64,000 nucleotides of DNA from Rhodoblastus acidophilus. Its GTDB lineage: Bacteria; Pseudomonadota; Alphaproteobacteria; Rhizobiales; Beijerinckiaceae. The position numbers and the translations under genes are program-made. The notes under the pieces were generated by a model, which was given only the letters and a program-made list of their open reading frames with translations, was not told the DNA's origin and ran no database searches. Below, piece after piece: positions 54,768 through 64,000 of this stretch (its first letter is position 1; each line of letters begins with the position of its first letter). The DNA is taken from positions 33,857 to 97,856 of the forward strand of contig NZ_FYDG01000013.1 of NCBI RefSeq assembly GCF_900187365.1, given 5' to 3'.

Positions 54768-55250
54768 TCAGATCGCCAGCTTGGCGTTGTCGCCGAGATC
54801 GGGCGTCTGGCCGGTGGCGACCGCGAAGGCGATCTTGACCATGCCGATCGGTCCCGCCGGCCCGTCCCAATATTCGGCGCTGGCGGGATCGACGCTGATG
54901 ACGACCACGTCCGGCGAATCCGGGCCGTCGGGAAAATAGGCCTGGGCGCCGGCGTTCCAAAGCTTTTGTATCAACGTCTTGTCTTCGTGCAGGGCGGCGT
55001 GGCCGCAGACCGAGACGAATTTCGAGCTTCCGTCAGAAAACCCCAGATAGACTGAAGGGTTGGCCGCGATCTCGTGGTCCGACGCCGAGCGCCGGTCGGC
55101 CAGAAAGTAGATGCGGCGCTCGCCCGGGCGCACGAGGGCCGCCATCGGCCGGCCGTGCAGGGCGTCGCCCCGGCGCGTCACCAGCAGCGCGACGCCGACG
55201 CTTTCCATCAGATCCCAGGCCCGCTTGATCTTGTCGCTGTCGGACGTCAT
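54768..55250 (-). CDS. pyridoxamine 5'-phosphate oxidase-family general stress protein
   Basis: A 160-residue split-barrel flavin-binding protein (IKRAWDLMESVGVALLVTRRG, GRPMAALVRPGERRIYFLAD, VYLGFSDGSSKFVSVCGHA, SAEYWDGPAGPIGMVKIAFA). It is close to the general stress protein 26 type. The ATG at 55250 lies in an ATGA overlap with the hybrid kinase stop, so it is co-translated with the kinase and may be part of the same stress response. Confidence 0.86.
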   Translation of the reverse strand: MTSDSDKIKRAWDLMESVGVALLVTRRGDALHGRPMAALVRPGERRIYFLADRRSASDHEIAANPSVYLGFSDGSSKFVSVCGHAALHEDKTLIQKLWNAGAQAYFPDGPDSPDVVVISVDPASAEYWDGPAGPIGMVKIAFAVATGQTPDLGDNAKLAI

Positions 55251-58186
55251 CGCTCGCTCCCGCTCTGTTGGCCGCTTTCGGGCACAATGCCCGTCCGGTC
55301 CAGAGGTTCCTGCTGCGGCGTTCCCGCTTCGCTCCGCATCAGCGCAAGCTTGCGTCGGAGGTCGTCGGCGTCGATCGGCTTGTGGGCGATCTGGAAGCCG
55401 CTGGCGGAAATGCCCGCGATCTGCGCCGCCGAGGTTTCGCCGGTCAGAACCAGCGTCGGAATGGCGCGTCCCGCCTGCCGGGCGATCTCGCGCGCGGCGC
55501 TCACCCCGTCGGCGCCCTCGCCGAGGGCGAAATCGGTGACGATGGCGTCAAAGCTCCAGTTTTCACGCGCGGCGCGTTCGATGGCCGCCTCGCCGCTTGC
55601 GGCCAGCGCGACCTGATAGCCCCAGTGGCCGGTCATCGCGCCAAGGCTTTCGCGCACGATGGAATTGTCCTCGACGATCAGCAGGGTTCCGCCGCGGTCT
55701 TCCAGCGGCGCCGTCGCGACGGCGGCCGGCGCGACGCATGCGGCGGCCGGCGCCAGCAATGAAAAGCGCGAGCCGCGCCCTTCGCGCGACGACACCTCCA
55801 CCGTCGCGCCGAGCAGACGCGCGGTGCGCGCCACGATGGCGAGGCCGAGGCCAAGCCCTTTTTGCAGGTCGCGGCCGGGATTGTGCAGCTGATGAAACTC
55901 CCGGAAAATCTCGTCATATTTGCTGGGGGGAACGCCGATGCCGGTGTCGATGACGTCGAGGCGCACCTTGTCGCCGCGCCGGCGCGCGCCGACGAGCACG
56001 CCGCCCTCCGGCGTGTAGCGCAACGCATTCTCGATCAGGTTGCGCACCATCCGCTCCAGCAGGCGGGCGTCGCTGCGCATGCACAAGGGCGTGGGGCGGA
56101 TGCGCAGGTCGAGGCCGCTCGAGCGCGCCTTGGCCGCATATTCGGCCTTGAGCCGGTCGAGCAGGGCGGACAGGTCGACGCTGTCGAGACTCGGCTCGAC
56201 CACGCCGGCCTCAAGCTTGGAAATATCCAGGATCGACGTCAGCAGGCCGTTGAGCCCGTCGAGCGCCTGTTTCATCTTCCGCGCCGTCTCGACGGCTTTC
56301 GGCAGCGCCTTCACCTGGCGCTCGATCACCGACAACAGCAGGACCAGGGATTGCGCGGGTTGGCGCAGGTCGTGGCTCGCCGCCGCCAGGAACTTGGATT
56401 TGGCCTGATTGGCCTCCTCCGCCTCGCTCTTGGCGGCGACAAGCTCCTGCTGCAGCGCCTTCTCGTGCGAGATGTCGCGAAAGTAGACGGAAATGCCCCC
56501 GCCGCCGGTCGGATAGACGCTGAACGCGATCCAGCGTTTGAGGATGGGCGACACCGATTCGAATTGCACGGGCTGGCCGTCGGTCATGACGGACTGGTAG
56601 CGGGCGTGGACGGTGGACCCCCGGACCATCGGAAACATGTCGAAGAAGTTTCGGCCGAGGACGTCCGATCGGCTCTTGCCCAGCATCTGCTCGGCCCTGG
56701 CGTTGCAGTAGACGAACCGCCAATCCGCGTCCAAGGCGTAGAACGCGTCGCCAATGCTCGCAAGAATCTCCTCCGCCTGCCGCCGCGCCCTGTCCAGATC
56801 CCGTCGCCCCGCCACCTGGGCCGTGACGTCCAGATGGGTCAGGAAGGCGCGGGAGAAGCGGCCCAACTCGTCGCGCTCGATCTTGCCGACGCTCTCGATC
56901 CATCGCTCCGCGCCATCGTCCCCGACCACCCGATGCTCCACCGGCCCGGAATGGCCCGTGGTCTGCATGCGCTGCAACGCTTGCAGCCATTTGGGGCGGT
57001 CTTCGGGCGCGACGCGGTTGGCGAACTGCGACATGCGCCAGTCGAACCCGTTGCCGGAGGCGCCTTCAACCGGGGGGAAGCCGAGGACTTGCGCGTAATT
57101 GCCGGCGCTGGCGATCTCGTTGCGGACGAAGTCGATCTCGGTGTAAGTCAGGCCCGCGGCTTCGGCGGCGTCGCGCAACCGCGCCTGCGAGCGCAGCAAC
57201 GCCGCTTCGAGCCGGACATTGGCGAGCGAGCCCGACAGGCGATGCGCGGTCGCCTCGATCATGGCGATGTCGCAGGGCGTCCAGTCTTTCGGCCTGGCGT
57301 GATGCGCGAACAGCACGCTGCCGAGCCGCCCGTCGACCAGCAGCGGCACATTGACCGAGGCGGCGGTTTGCAGGCGGCGATGCGCCGCTTTTTCGGCGTC
57401 GGTCAACAGGGCGTCGGCGGCGATATCGGGCCAGACGACCGTGCGGCCCGCCGCGAATTCCTTGAGGATGCGCGGCCCGAAATCCGCATAGCGGTAAACG
57501 CCGGCGATGCTCGCCACCCGATTCACGGCATCGCGGATCACCCGGAAATGAACGCCGTCGCCGCAATCTTCGGCGTAGCCGACGCGGCTCACTTTCAGAC
57601 GCCGCGCCAGCAGCCGCGCCGCGCCGAGCTGGATCGCGACCGGATTGGAGCCGGCGGCGATGGCGTCGGTCAGGTTGAGCAGAAAAGCCTGGCAGGTTTC
57701 GCCGTCCCGCCGCCTTTGCCGCGCCAGCACAGCCTCGGTGGTTTCCGCCGCCGCGCAGTAGAATCCGGCGATCCGTTCGGTTTCGTCGCGCAAAGGCGTA
57801 TAGGAGAAGGCGAACCAGCGCGTCGTCGGCGGGCCGCATCCCGCGAGGTCCACGGGATGATCGACGAAATATTGCGCCTTGCCCGCGAGCGTCTCCGCGA
57901 TGATGGGTTGAAGCTCGGGCCACAGCTCCGACCACACGCCGGCGAACGCGCGGCCGAGCGCCCGCGGATGCCGGGCGCCGAGCATCGGCAGATAGGCCTC
58001 ATTGTATATCAGCGTCAGCGCGTCGCCCCAGCCGACGAAGGCCGGTTGCGGCGAGGACAGCATGATTTCCGCCGTCGTCCTGAGGCTTTGCGGCCATTGG
58101 CGCAGCGGCCCCAGCGGGGTGGCCGACCAATCGAGCGATTGGAAGTACTCGGCGAAATTGGCGCAGTTCGAGGGAGCAAGCGTCAT
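55247..58186 (-). CDS. PAS/GAF hybrid sensor histidine kinase with receiver domain
   Basis: A 979-residue soluble hybrid kinase: PAS (about 20-150), GAF (about 165-325), two more PAS (about 335-460 and 475-600; the latter with YALDADWRFVYCNARAEQMLG), HisKA with the phospho-accepting His in AAASHDLRQP, ATPase domain (NLIENALRYTPEGG, DTGIGVP, GLGLGLAIVARTA) and a C-terminal receiver (LLIVEDNSIVRESL, phospho-Asp in AIVTDFALGEG, Lys in AHKPID). No membrane helix, so it senses a cytoplasmic signal. The DLRQP box places it near the light- and quorum-type hybrid kinases. Its stop overlaps the next gene. Confidence 0.9.
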   Translation of the reverse strand: MTLAPSNCANFAEYFQSLDWSATPLGPLRQWPQSLRTTAEIMLSSPQPAFVGWGDALTLIYNEAYLPMLGARHPRALGRAFAGVWSELWPELQPIIAETLAGKAQYFVDHPVDLAGCGPPTTRWFAFSYTPLRDETERIAGFYCAAAETTEAVLARQRRRDGETCQAFLLNLTDAIAAGSNPVAIQLGAARLLARRLKVSRVGYAEDCGDGVHFRVIRDAVNRVASIAGVYRYADFGPRILKEFAAGRTVVWPDIAADALLTDAEKAAHRRLQTAASVNVPLLVDGRLGSVLFAHHARPKDWTPCDIAMIEATAHRLSGSLANVRLEAALLRSQARLRDAAEAAGLTYTEIDFVRNEIASAGNYAQVLGFPPVEGASGNGFDWRMSQFANRVAPEDRPKWLQALQRMQTTGHSGPVEHRVVGDDGAERWIESVGKIERDELGRFSRAFLTHLDVTAQVAGRRDLDRARRQAEEILASIGDAFYALDADWRFVYCNARAEQMLGKSRSDVLGRNFFDMFPMVRGSTVHARYQSVMTDGQPVQFESVSPILKRWIAFSVYPTGGGGISVYFRDISHEKALQQELVAAKSEAEEANQAKSKFLAAASHDLRQPAQSLVLLLSVIERQVKALPKAVETARKMKQALDGLNGLLTSILDISKLEAGVVEPSLDSVDLSALLDRLKAEYAAKARSSGLDLRIRPTPLCMRSDARLLERMVRNLIENALRYTPEGGVLVGARRRGDKVRLDVIDTGIGVPPSKYDEIFREFHQLHNPGRDLQKGLGLGLAIVARTARLLGATVEVSSREGRGSRFSLLAPAAACVAPAAVATAPLEDRGGTLLIVEDNSIVRESLGAMTGHWGYQVALAASGEAAIERAARENWSFDAIVTDFALGEGADGVSAAREIARQAGRAIPTLVLTGETSAAQIAGISASGFQIAHKPIDADDLRRKLALMRSEAGTPQQEPLDRTGIVPESGQQSGSER

Positions 58187-58638
58187 TTTCGGCTTCAGCG
58201 CTGGGGCGAAATCCCGGACTCCTCCGGTGAATAGACGGATATAGGGAGTTTGCGCGCTCCCGGCGACATATTCATCTCCCGATCCAATGGCTGGAGCCTG
58301 AGCTTTGCGGCCTTTACCTATGGCCCCGCCGCCGTGGCGGCGTCACAGCCCCGCGATCACTTTGTCGTGCGGGTCTTTTGCTTTCACTTCTCGCAACTTA
58401 CGATGCGGTAGCGTCGCAATGTCTCGCCAGGCCCGAGCCAAGCCCCCGGCCGGCGCGCGGGGGCGGCGCGGCGATGCAGCCTTGCCATCAAAATGGAAAG
58501 GTGGTTCACCAGTTCGCAACGTAAGCAAGGCATAAACCGCGCGCTTTTGTCCAAGTGCGGTTTGACGTCCGATTCGGTAAAGCCGCGCGAACGCGAACAC
58601 CATGCCCAAACGGCTGAACCTCACAGGAGCGCGGCGAC

Positions 58639-58839
58639 GTGCTGAACTTAGATATTCATGATCGACTGGCCGCCGCTCAGGCGTTCAAGGGCGAGGTCGC
58701 CCAGGTCCTCGCCGATATCGCCGAGCGCGTGCGTCAGGGCGCCGACGGCCAACGGCCCGGAAAATCCGCGAGCGAGAGCCGCTTGCCCGTCGCGGAATGG
58801 TGGTGGTCGCGGCGCGGCGGCGCCCAGCCGGCCAAGTGA
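58639..58839 (+). CDS. possible small protein
   Basis: A 66-residue frame starting with GTG, preceded by AGGAG ten bases upstream. The first half is helical and protein-like (IHDRLAAAQAFKGEVAQVLADI); the second half is Arg/Pro/Trp-rich. No family recognised. Codon texture of the first half suits the organism, but the evidence is thin. Confidence 0.35.
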   Translation: MLNLDIHDRLAAAQAFKGEVAQVLADIAERVRQGADGQRPGKSASESRLPVAEWWWSRRGGAQPAK

Positions 58840-58908
58840 GTTAAAGCAAGTCCCGTCAAGGCGGGTTGGCGGTCGCGCCGAAGCGCCGCGTTGAGGCCCC
58901 AGGCGGGA

Positions 58909-58942
58909 TTCCGGCCCCTTCCGGACTTCCGGCCCCTTCCGG
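58909..58942. repeat. two-copy 18-bp direct repeat
   Basis: TTCCGGCCCCTTCCGG occurs at 58909-58924 and again at 58927-58942, an 18-bp period. Each copy contains short internal CCGG symmetry. No function can be assigned. Confidence 0.7.
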
Positions 58943-59081
58943 GTTTGGCGGCTCCCGGAGGCCGGGTTCCCCCGCCGAAAACAGCGCGGCGGTCTGCGAC
59001 ATCTTAAGCGAAAACGCGTTGTGGCTCCGCCGAGCTTGCCTGAAAAGACGATGAACGCTCGGTCCTGAGGCGGGGGATTCG

Positions 59082-59642
59082 ATGACGGCGAAGCGAGATT
59101 TTCCGGTTCACAAGGCGCGGCGCTATCTGGAGCCAGGACCGGTTGTCCTGGTCACGTCGCGCTGGCGGGACAAGGCGAATGTCATGGCCTTGGGGTGGCA
59201 CACGGTCATGGAATTTTCGCCCTCGCTGGTCGGTTGCGTGATCTCCGTCGGCAATCACAGCTTCCATATGATCCGCAAGAGCGGCGAATGCGTCATCAAC
59301 CTGCCCACCGCGACGCTGATCGACGCGGTGGTGGGCGTGGGCAATTGCTCGGGCGCCGAGGTGGACAAGTTCGAACGGTTCGGGCTGACACCGGAGGACG
59401 CGTCGGACGTAAAGGCGCCGCTGATCAAGGAATGTCATGCGAGCTTCGAGTGCCGCCTGCATGACGACAGCCTCATCGACAAATACAATTTCTTTATTTT
59501 CGAAATCGTCCGCGCGCATGCCGCGCCGACGCCCAAACACCCGGAAACGATCCACTATACTGGCGGGGGCGTGTTCGTCCTGGCCGGAGACGTCGTGGAC
59601 AAGCGGGCGTCGTTCCGGCCGGAAATGCTCAGTCTCGATTGA
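59082..59642 (+). CDS. flavin reductase-family FMN-binding protein
   Basis: A 186-residue flavin reductase-like protein (FPVHKARRYLEPGPVVLVTS, GKANVMALGWHTVMEFSPSL-type segment, NHSFHMIRKSGECVINLP, DKYNFFIFEIVRAHAA). Such proteins bind FMN and supply reduced flavin or act as small oxidoreductases. It overlaps the end of the HD-GYP gene by 14 bp tail to tail. No partner monooxygenase is adjacent, so the substrate is unknown. Confidence 0.86.
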   Translation: MTAKRDFPVHKARRYLEPGPVVLVTSRWRDKANVMALGWHTVMEFSPSLVGCVISVGNHSFHMIRKSGECVINLPTATLIDAVVGVGNCSGAEVDKFERFGLTPEDASDVKAPLIKECHASFECRLHDDSLIDKYNFFIFEIVRAHAAPTPKHPETIHYTGGGVFVLAGDVVDKRASFRPEMLSLD

Positions 59643-60855
59643 CGGCCGGGGCTTCGGCGCCCGCGTGCCGCCGGCGCGGCGCGTGCGCGGCATGTTCGAT
59701 ATGCGCGCCGGCCACGCTCTTCGGCCGCGCGTTCTGATGCTTTTCAACGGGCGGGCGTTTGAGCGCCTCATGCAGGTGTTCGATGTCGTCGTGGGTGCGG
59801 ATTTCGAGAAGCTCGCGTTTCAATTGTTTGAAAACGGCGACGCAGGCCGGATCGAAAGCCGAGCCGGCGCCGCGGACGATCTCGGCGAAAGCCTCTTCGA
59901 ACGGCATGCCGGATTTATAGGCGCGTTCCGAGCAAATGGCGTCGAAGGCGTCGGCGACCGCGACGATGCGCGCCTCCAGCGGAATGTCTTCTCCCTTGAG
60001 GCCTGCGGGATAGCCGGAGCCATCCCACCTTTCATGATGGCCGCCGGCGATCAGCGCTGCGATCCGCAGCAGTTCCGTGGCGCCGTCGCGAAGAATCTGC
60101 ACGCCGTGCTTGACATGCCGGCGCATGATTTCGGCTTCCTCGGCGGTCAGCGGCCCGGGCTTCCTGAGAATGGCGTCGGGCGTCCCGATCTTGCCGACGT
60201 CATGCAGCGGGGCGGCGAGATAGATCAACTGGCTGCACGCCTCGCCCATGCCCATGCCCAGCGCGATCAGGCGGCTGATTTCAGCCACGCGCGCGATGTG
60301 GGCGCCGGTGCCGCCGTCGCGCGCCTCCACGGCGAGCGCCAGCCGCCAGATCATCTCTTTCTCGCGCAAAGCCATTTCGCGCATGGCTTGCTCGACGTCG
60401 TTGGTCAGGAAGGCGACCAGCTTGGCCTGCTGCCTCTGCGCATTGCGCAGCGCCAACATGTTGGACAGGCGCGCGCGCAGTTCGAACGGATCGAACGGCT
60501 TGGTGAGGAAATCGTTGACCCCGGCCGAAAGCGCGTCGATTCGCACGTTGCGGTCGTGTTGCGAGGTCAGCATGATGATGGGGATCGAGCGATAATGCTC
60601 CACCTTGCGGATTTTGCGCAGGAAATCGATCCCGTTCATTCCGGGCATCAGATAATCGACGAGAATCACGTCATATTGGAATTCCGCGCATTTCAGCATC
60701 GCCTTGACGGGATTGTCGCAGGTTGCGACGTCGATCTTGCCGATTTTGTTGATCGTGCTTTCCAGTATCGCCAGCATGGAGCAGCTGTCGTCGACGACGA
60801 GAACGGAAGTGATATCGTCACGCACGTTGACGATTTCGGGTAACTTTGTAAGCAT
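59629..60855 (-). CDS. response regulator with HD-GYP c-di-GMP phosphodiesterase domain
   Basis: A 408-residue protein: receiver (VLVVDDSCSMLAILESTI, phospho-Asp in VILVDYLMPGMNG, Lys in LTKPFDP) joined by a helical linker to an HD-GYP domain with APLHDVGKIGTPDAIL (metal-binding HD) and GHHERWDGSGYPAGLKG (GYP). HD-GYP enzymes degrade cyclic di-GMP, which links signalling to swimming. It follows cheB on the same strand after a 119-bp AT-rich gap, suggesting its own promoter. Confidence 0.92.
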   Translation of the reverse strand: MLTKLPEIVNVRDDITSVLVVDDSCSMLAILESTINKIGKIDVATCDNPVKAMLKCAEFQYDVILVDYLMPGMNGIDFLRKIRKVEHYRSIPIIMLTSQHDRNVRIDALSAGVNDFLTKPFDPFELRARLSNMLALRNAQRQQAKLVAFLTNDVEQAMREMALREKEMIWRLALAVEARDGGTGAHIARVAEISRLIALGMGMGEACSQLIYLAAPLHDVGKIGTPDAILRKPGPLTAEEAEIMRRHVKHGVQILRDGATELLRIAALIAGGHHERWDGSGYPAGLKGEDIPLEARIVAVADAFDAICSERAYKSGMPFEEAFAEIVRGAGSAFDPACVAVFKQLKRELLEIRTHDDIEHLHEALKRPPVEKHQNARPKSVAGAHIEHAAHAPRRRHAGAEAPAVNRD

Positions 60856-60890
60856 AATGACGAAATCTCGGGTTGCATCGATATCAATCT

Positions 60891-60924
60891 GGAAATTTAA
60901 TTCAGATTAAAACTGAAAATTTCC
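60891..60924. promoter_or_regulatory. AT-rich inverted repeat upstream of the HD-GYP gene
   Basis: GGAAATTT (60891-60898) and AAATTTCC (60917-60924) are perfect arms; inside them TTCAG/CTGAA pairs again. T5 follows on the plus strand only, where no gene needs a terminator, so a regulatory site for the HD-GYP gene (start 60855, minus strand) is the better reading. Confidence 0.35.
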
Positions 60925-60974
60925 TTTTTCATCGAGTTTTTCTAAAGCGGCTCTGTTCTAAGATCTGGACCGTT

Positions 60975-62075
60975 CTAAGCTCGGGACTGAGCCAGCAGCA
61001 GTTCGCGCGCGATCTCGTCGAGACCGACGACGCGATCGACCCCGCCAAGCGCGATCGCCTCCTTGGGCATGCCGAACACGATGCAGCTCGCCTCGTTCTG
61101 GGCGATGGTGAAAGCGCCGGTCTGTTTCATCTCCAACATACCGCGCGCCCCGTCGTCGCCCATGCCGGTCATGATCACCCCGACGGCGTTGCGTCCCGCC
61201 GCGCGCGCCGCCGAGCGGAACAGCACGTCCACCGAAGGCCGGTGGCGCGACACCAGCGGCCCCTCGCGCACGGAGACGTGATAGCGGGCGCCCTGGCGTT
61301 CGAGCATGGTGTGGCGGCCGCCCGGCGCGATCAGCACATGGCCGCGCAGCACGGGGTCGCCATCCTCGGCCTCCTTGACCGACACTTCGCAAAGGCCGTC
61401 GAGCCGCTTGGCGAAAGCCGCCGTGAATTTTTCCGGCATGTGCTGCACGATCACCAGGCCCGGCGCATTGGCGGGCAGCGCCATCAGCAAGTCCTTGAGC
61501 GCCTCTGTGCCGCCGGTGGAGGCGCCGACGCACCCCACGATTTCCGTCGTCTTGGCCATCGCGCCGGACTGGGGGCGGGCGGGCGGAAGCATGGCGTCGG
61601 CCGTCAGTTTCGGCGCGGGCTCGCCATAGCCCTGGCGGACGACCGGCTTGCGCGGCCCGCGCGCCTGCACGCGGGCCGAGGCCGCGGCCTTGACGACATC
61701 GCAGATCATCGCGGCGCTTTCCGCAAGCGCGTCCGCCGCCGCGATCTTCGGCTTTGCGATAATGTCCACGGCGCCGGCTTCCAGCGCCTGCAACAGCGTC
61801 TCCGAGCCCTCGGTCGTCAGCGACGAGCACATGACGACCGGGATCGGCCGTTGCGCCATCAGTTTCTTCAGGAAGGTGATGCCGTCCATATGCGGCATCT
61901 CGACGTCCAGCGTGATGACGTCGGGCACTTCCTCCATGATGCGTCGCGCGGCGGCGTGAGGGTCGGAGGCGACGGCCATCACCTCGATGTCCGGGTCCTG
62001 CGAGAGAACCTGCGCCAGAGTTTGGCGCACGCTGGCGGAATCGTCGATGATCAGCACGCGGATCGGCTTGCCCAT
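60975..62075 (-). CDS. cheB: chemotaxis protein-glutamate methylesterase CheB
   Basis: A 366-residue CheB: receiver domain ([18 protein letters not shown], phospho-Asp in [12 protein letters not shown], Lys in IIAKPK), linker and C-terminal methylesterase with Ser in [11 protein letters not shown], His in [11 protein letters not shown] and Asp in GMGDDGARG. It removes methyl groups (and deamidates Gln) on chemoreceptors for adaptation. The ATG at 62075 (MGKPIRV) is used. It follows cheR with a 7-bp gap in the same operon. Confidence 0.93.
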   Translation of the reverse strand: MGKPIRVLIIDDSASVRQTLAQVLSQDPDIEVMAVASDPHAAARRIMEEVPDVITLDVEMPHMDGITFLKKLMAQRPIPVVMCSSLTTEGSETLLQALEAGAVDIIAKPKIAAADALAESAAMICDVVKAAASARVQARGPRKPVVRQGYGEPAPKLTADAMLPPARPQSGAMAKTTEIVGCVGASTGGTEALKDLLMALPANAPGLVIVQHMPEKFTAAFAKRLDGLCEVSVKEAEDGDPVLRGHVLIAPGGRHTMLERQGARYHVSVREGPLVSRHRPSVDVLFRSAARAAGRNAVGVIMTGMGDDGARGMLEMKQTGAFTIAQNEASCIVFGMPKEAIALGGVDRVVGLDEIARELLLAQSRA

Positions 62076-62082
62076 AGGCTCC

Positions 62083-62943
62083 TCATGTTTTCTGGAAAAT
62101 GGTTCCGCCAACCGCGCGGATCGGGAGATCGAAGCCGGTGACCGATTCGGAATGGCCGAGAAACAGGTAGCCGCCGGTCTCAAGCCGCTGGCACAGGCGG
62201 TCGAGCACGGCGTATTGCGTCGGCTTGTCGAAATAGATCAGGACATTGCGGCAGAAGATGATCTGCATGGGATCGCCGACCGGATAGGTCTCGTCCATCA
62301 GATTGAGCCGGGCGAATCCCACCATGGCGCGCAATTCGGGAATGACGCGCGCTTGCGCGCGGTCGCTCGCGGAGCCGCGCATGTAGCGCCGCCGCAAATT
62401 CGGCGGCACCGGCGCGACCATGGCGGCGGGATAGACGCCATGGCGGGCCGCGCGCAGCACGTCGGAGCTGAGGTCCGTCGCCAGAATGAAGGTCTTCAGC
62501 GGTCCCGCCGCCTGCGTCTCGGCGTAATCGGCGCAGACCATGGCGATGGTGTAGGGCTCGGCCCCGATCGAACAGGCCGCGCTCCAAATCCGCAGGCTGT
62601 TATGACCGCGGTTCTGAAGATCGGGCAGAACTGTTCGGGTCAGGGCGTCGAAATGGGTCGGTTCGCGAAAGAAATCCGTCTTGTTCGTCGTCACCGCGTC
62701 GATGAGGTACAGCGCCTCTGTCTCCAGCCCCGCCCCCTCGAACAGATGGTCGCAATAGTCCGCGAAGCTGGCGATTCCCGTCGCGCGCAGGCGCCGCCGC
62801 AGCCGGCCTTCGAGCATCAGCCGCTTGCTCGCTGGCATTTTTATGCCGCTGTAGCTGTTGATGAATTCGGCAAGACGCTGGAAGTCGCCCGGCGACAGGC
62901 GATCGGAGTCCGCATAGGGGGCGTCGGCGTACGATGGCTTCAC
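62083..62943 (-). CDS. cheR: chemotaxis protein methyltransferase CheR
   Basis: A 286-residue CheR that methylates receptor glutamates with S-adenosylmethionine. N-terminal helices ([18 protein letters not shown]), SAM-binding [33 protein letters not shown] and [13 protein letters not shown]. The start is GTG at 62943 with GAGAGG upstream; the longer frame to 63348 is antisense read-through of cheW. Between cheW and cheB in one operon. Confidence 0.92.
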   Translation of the reverse strand: MKPSYADAPYADSDRLSPGDFQRLAEFINSYSGIKMPASKRLMLEGRLRRRLRATGIASFADYCDHLFEGAGLETEALYLIDAVTTNKTDFFREPTHFDALTRTVLPDLQNRGHNSLRIWSAACSIGAEPYTIAMVCADYAETQAAGPLKTFILATDLSSDVLRAARHGVYPAAMVAPVPPNLRRRYMRGSASDRAQARVIPELRAMVGFARLNLMDETYPVGDPMQIIFCRNVLIYFDKPTQYAVLDRLCQRLETGGYLFLGHSESVTGFDLPIRAVGGTIFQKT

Positions 62944-62975
62944 ATGATCCTCTCGGGACTGCGCGGCGTGCGCCG

Positions 62976-63491
62976 TCAGGCGGCGCGCCAGCTTTCGGGG
63001 GCGGCGCCTAAACCGGACGCCAAGCCGGACGCCAAGTCGGCGGCCTCCTTTTCGGATAGCAGGCGGGCGAGATTGACGATCACGACGAAGCTCTGGTCGC
63101 GCCGCACCACGCCGTCGATGTAGTCGTTGGCCCAGCGCGCCCCAATGTCGGGCGCGGCCTCGATCTCGTCCTTGCGCACCGTCGTCACCTCGAACACGCG
63201 GTCCACCACGATGCCGAGCGTCAGAGCGCGCTCGCCCAACGCGACATCCACCACCAGCACGCGGGTGGCGGAAGTCGGCTCGACCGGGGGCAGGCCGAGC
63301 CTCATGCGCAGGTCGATCACCGGCACGCCTTGCCCGCGCACATTGCACAGGCCGAGAAAATGGCGTGGGCCGTTGGGGATGCGGAAGGCCCGTTCGTGGT
63401 CAAGGATTTCGCGCACGACGCGCACGGGGAGCGCGAAGCATTCCGCGTCGAGCGCGAAGGTCACCAGTTGCAGTTCGTCGTGCGCGGTCAT
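62976..63491 (-). CDS. cheW: chemotaxis coupling protein CheW
   Basis: A 171-residue coupling protein joining receptors to CheA. Beta-rich fold marks: LVTFALDAECFALPVRVVRE, GLCNVRGQGVPVIDLRMRLG and VVDRVFEVTTVRKDEIEAAP. A short repeat (ASGLASGLG) lies near the C-terminus. It starts 2 bp after the stop of the mcp gene, so the two are coupled. Confidence 0.92.
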   Translation of the reverse strand: MTAHDELQLVTFALDAECFALPVRVVREILDHERAFRIPNGPRHFLGLCNVRGQGVPVIDLRMRLGLPPVEPTSATRVLVVDVALGERALTLGIVVDRVFEVTTVRKDEIEAAPDIGARWANDYIDGVVRRDQSFVVIVNLARLLSEKEAADLASGLASGLGAAPESWRAA

Positions 63492-63493
63492 GG

Positions 63494-64000
63494 TCAGGCG
63501 CTCTCGCGGAAGTCGTGATCGTGTTCGTCGCGTCCGCCCATCGACAGGTCGAGGGCGAAACCCCGCGCGCGTTCCTGCTGCGCCTGCACCGACTGGGCCT
63601 GCGACGCTTGAGGCTGCGCCGGCTTTTTCGCGGTGAGGGTGCGCGGTTGGCGCGCCGCCTGGGGCTTGGCGGCGGGCGCCGCGTTGGCCTGCGGCCGGCT
63701 GGAGGGCTGGCGGCGGTCGCCGGCGCCGTCCACCTTGAAGAACGAGATGGAGCTTTGCAGTTCCTCGGCCTGACCCGCCAGTTCCTCGGAGGTCGCCGAC
63801 ATTTCCTCGGACGCCCCGGCGTTCTGCTGGGTGACCTGGTCGAGCTGCTGGATCGCCTGGTTGATCTGCGCGGCGCCAATGTCCTGCTCACGGCAGGCGG
63901 CGGAGATTTCCGCGATCAGTTCGGCGGTCTTGCGGATGTCGGGCACGAGGCGGTTGAGCATTTCGCCGGCGTCCTGGGCCGATTTCACCGTTTCGCCAGA
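63494..64000 (-). CDS. methyl-accepting chemotaxis protein (C-terminal part; 5' end outside window)
   Basis: The frame is open through the window edge and ends at 63494-63496, so only the last ~168 residues are seen. They hold the end of the signalling hairpin ([40 protein letters not shown]) and a Pro/Ala/Gln-rich tail ending [20 protein letters not shown]. The Q-Q-N-A-x-A/S-E-E pattern marks a chemoreceptor. It precedes cheW, cheR and cheB on one transcript; no cheA is in view. Confidence 0.9.
   Translation of the reverse strand, partial: SGETVKSAQDAGEMLNRLVPDIRKTAELIAEISAACREQDIGAAQINQAIQQLDQVTQQNAGASEEMSATSEELAGQAEELQSSISFFKVDGAGDRRQPSSRPQANAAPAAKPQAARQPRTLTAKKPAQPQASQAQSVQAQQERARGFALDLSMGGRDEHDHDFRESA

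Larger units (their letters stand above)
58187..59081. other. 895-bp mostly non-coding gap with one possible small gene
   Basis: No normal gene was found apart from the short frame at 58639. A minus-strand frame (58343-58624) is arginine/proline-rich and not convincing. A near-exact 18-bp direct repeat lies at 58909-58942. The region holds the promoter of the hybrid kinase near 58190-58300 and that of the flavin reductase near 59040-59080. Confidence 0.5.

Noticed and set aside
55862..58234. 790-codon plus-strand frame opposite the hybrid kinase
   Set aside because: The minus strand encodes a full PAS/GAF/kinase/receiver protein; the plus frame has no recognisable motif.

Overview
The window is GC-rich, gene-dense alphaproteobacterial DNA, most likely from a free-living or photosynthetic/methylotrophic diazotroph of the Hyphomicrobiales (Rhizobiales). 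This rests on the petP/petR-type regulators beside ilvE, homospermidine synthase, the chemotaxis set, the cobalamin genes and, above all, an iron-only nitrogenase locus. The genus cannot be fixed from sequence alone; Rhodoblastus-, Rhodopseudomonas- or methanotroph-like relatives are a guess. No rRNA, tRNA, CRISPR array, prophage or insertion sequence was recognised.

Layout. 1-2.1 kb: a cut-off regulator-like gene, a frameshifted capsule/glycosyltransferase-like gene, and a SEC-C/DUF1186 protein. 2.1-4.7 kb: a MarR regulator, OmpR-type response regulator and histidine kinase joined by ATGA overlaps and facing ilvE across a palindromic operator. 6-10.6 kb: an OmpA-like protein with a 99-bp periodic linker, moaE, and an ABC exporter. 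11-15.8 kb: small unknown genes, then an ATP-grasp/alpha-E/transglutaminase-like/Lrp operon. 16-22.1 kb: Na/Pi symporter, PPK2, CorA-type channel, homospermidine synthase, acetyltransferase. 22.9-24.5 kb: opgG. 24.5-27.9 kb: a four-subunit fumarate reductase operon frdABCD with overlapping genes. 28-35.6 kb: nucleoside salvage, DNA repair, thioredoxin reductase, a receiver protein, membrane proteins and an SPFH protein.

36.6-45.9 kb is the highlight: draT (nitrogenase reductase ADP-ribosyltransferase), a NifU-C scaffold protein, the sigma54 activator anfA, and the structural operon anfH-anfD-anfG-anfK-anfO. The anfG gene between anfD and anfK, together with the AnfD sequence, identifies an Fe-only (molybdenum- and vanadium-free) nitrogenase. 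The anfA-anfH gap holds a complete enhancer-dependent control region in order: anfA terminator, 14-bp inverted repeat, TAC-N6-GTA activator site, IHF-like site, TGGCAC-N5-TTGC promoter and Shine-Dalgarno. A UUCG hairpin follows anfH. Cofactor-assembly genes (nifB and others), draG and electron-transfer genes are not in the window and must act from elsewhere.

45.9-53.6 kb: a DUF2233-type glycosidase facing an HTH-RibBA fusion across a perfect dyad, then cobQ, cbiB and cobC (cbiB and cobC start on the same CATG), a DUF1499 protein and aroC. 53.7-64 kb: stress-type proteins, a 979-residue hybrid histidine kinase, a flavin reductase, an HD-GYP response regulator and the chemotaxis genes cheB, cheR, cheW and an mcp cut by the window end. 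The genes together suggest an organism that fixes nitrogen under metal limitation, handles low-oxygen redox balance, makes B12 and swims.
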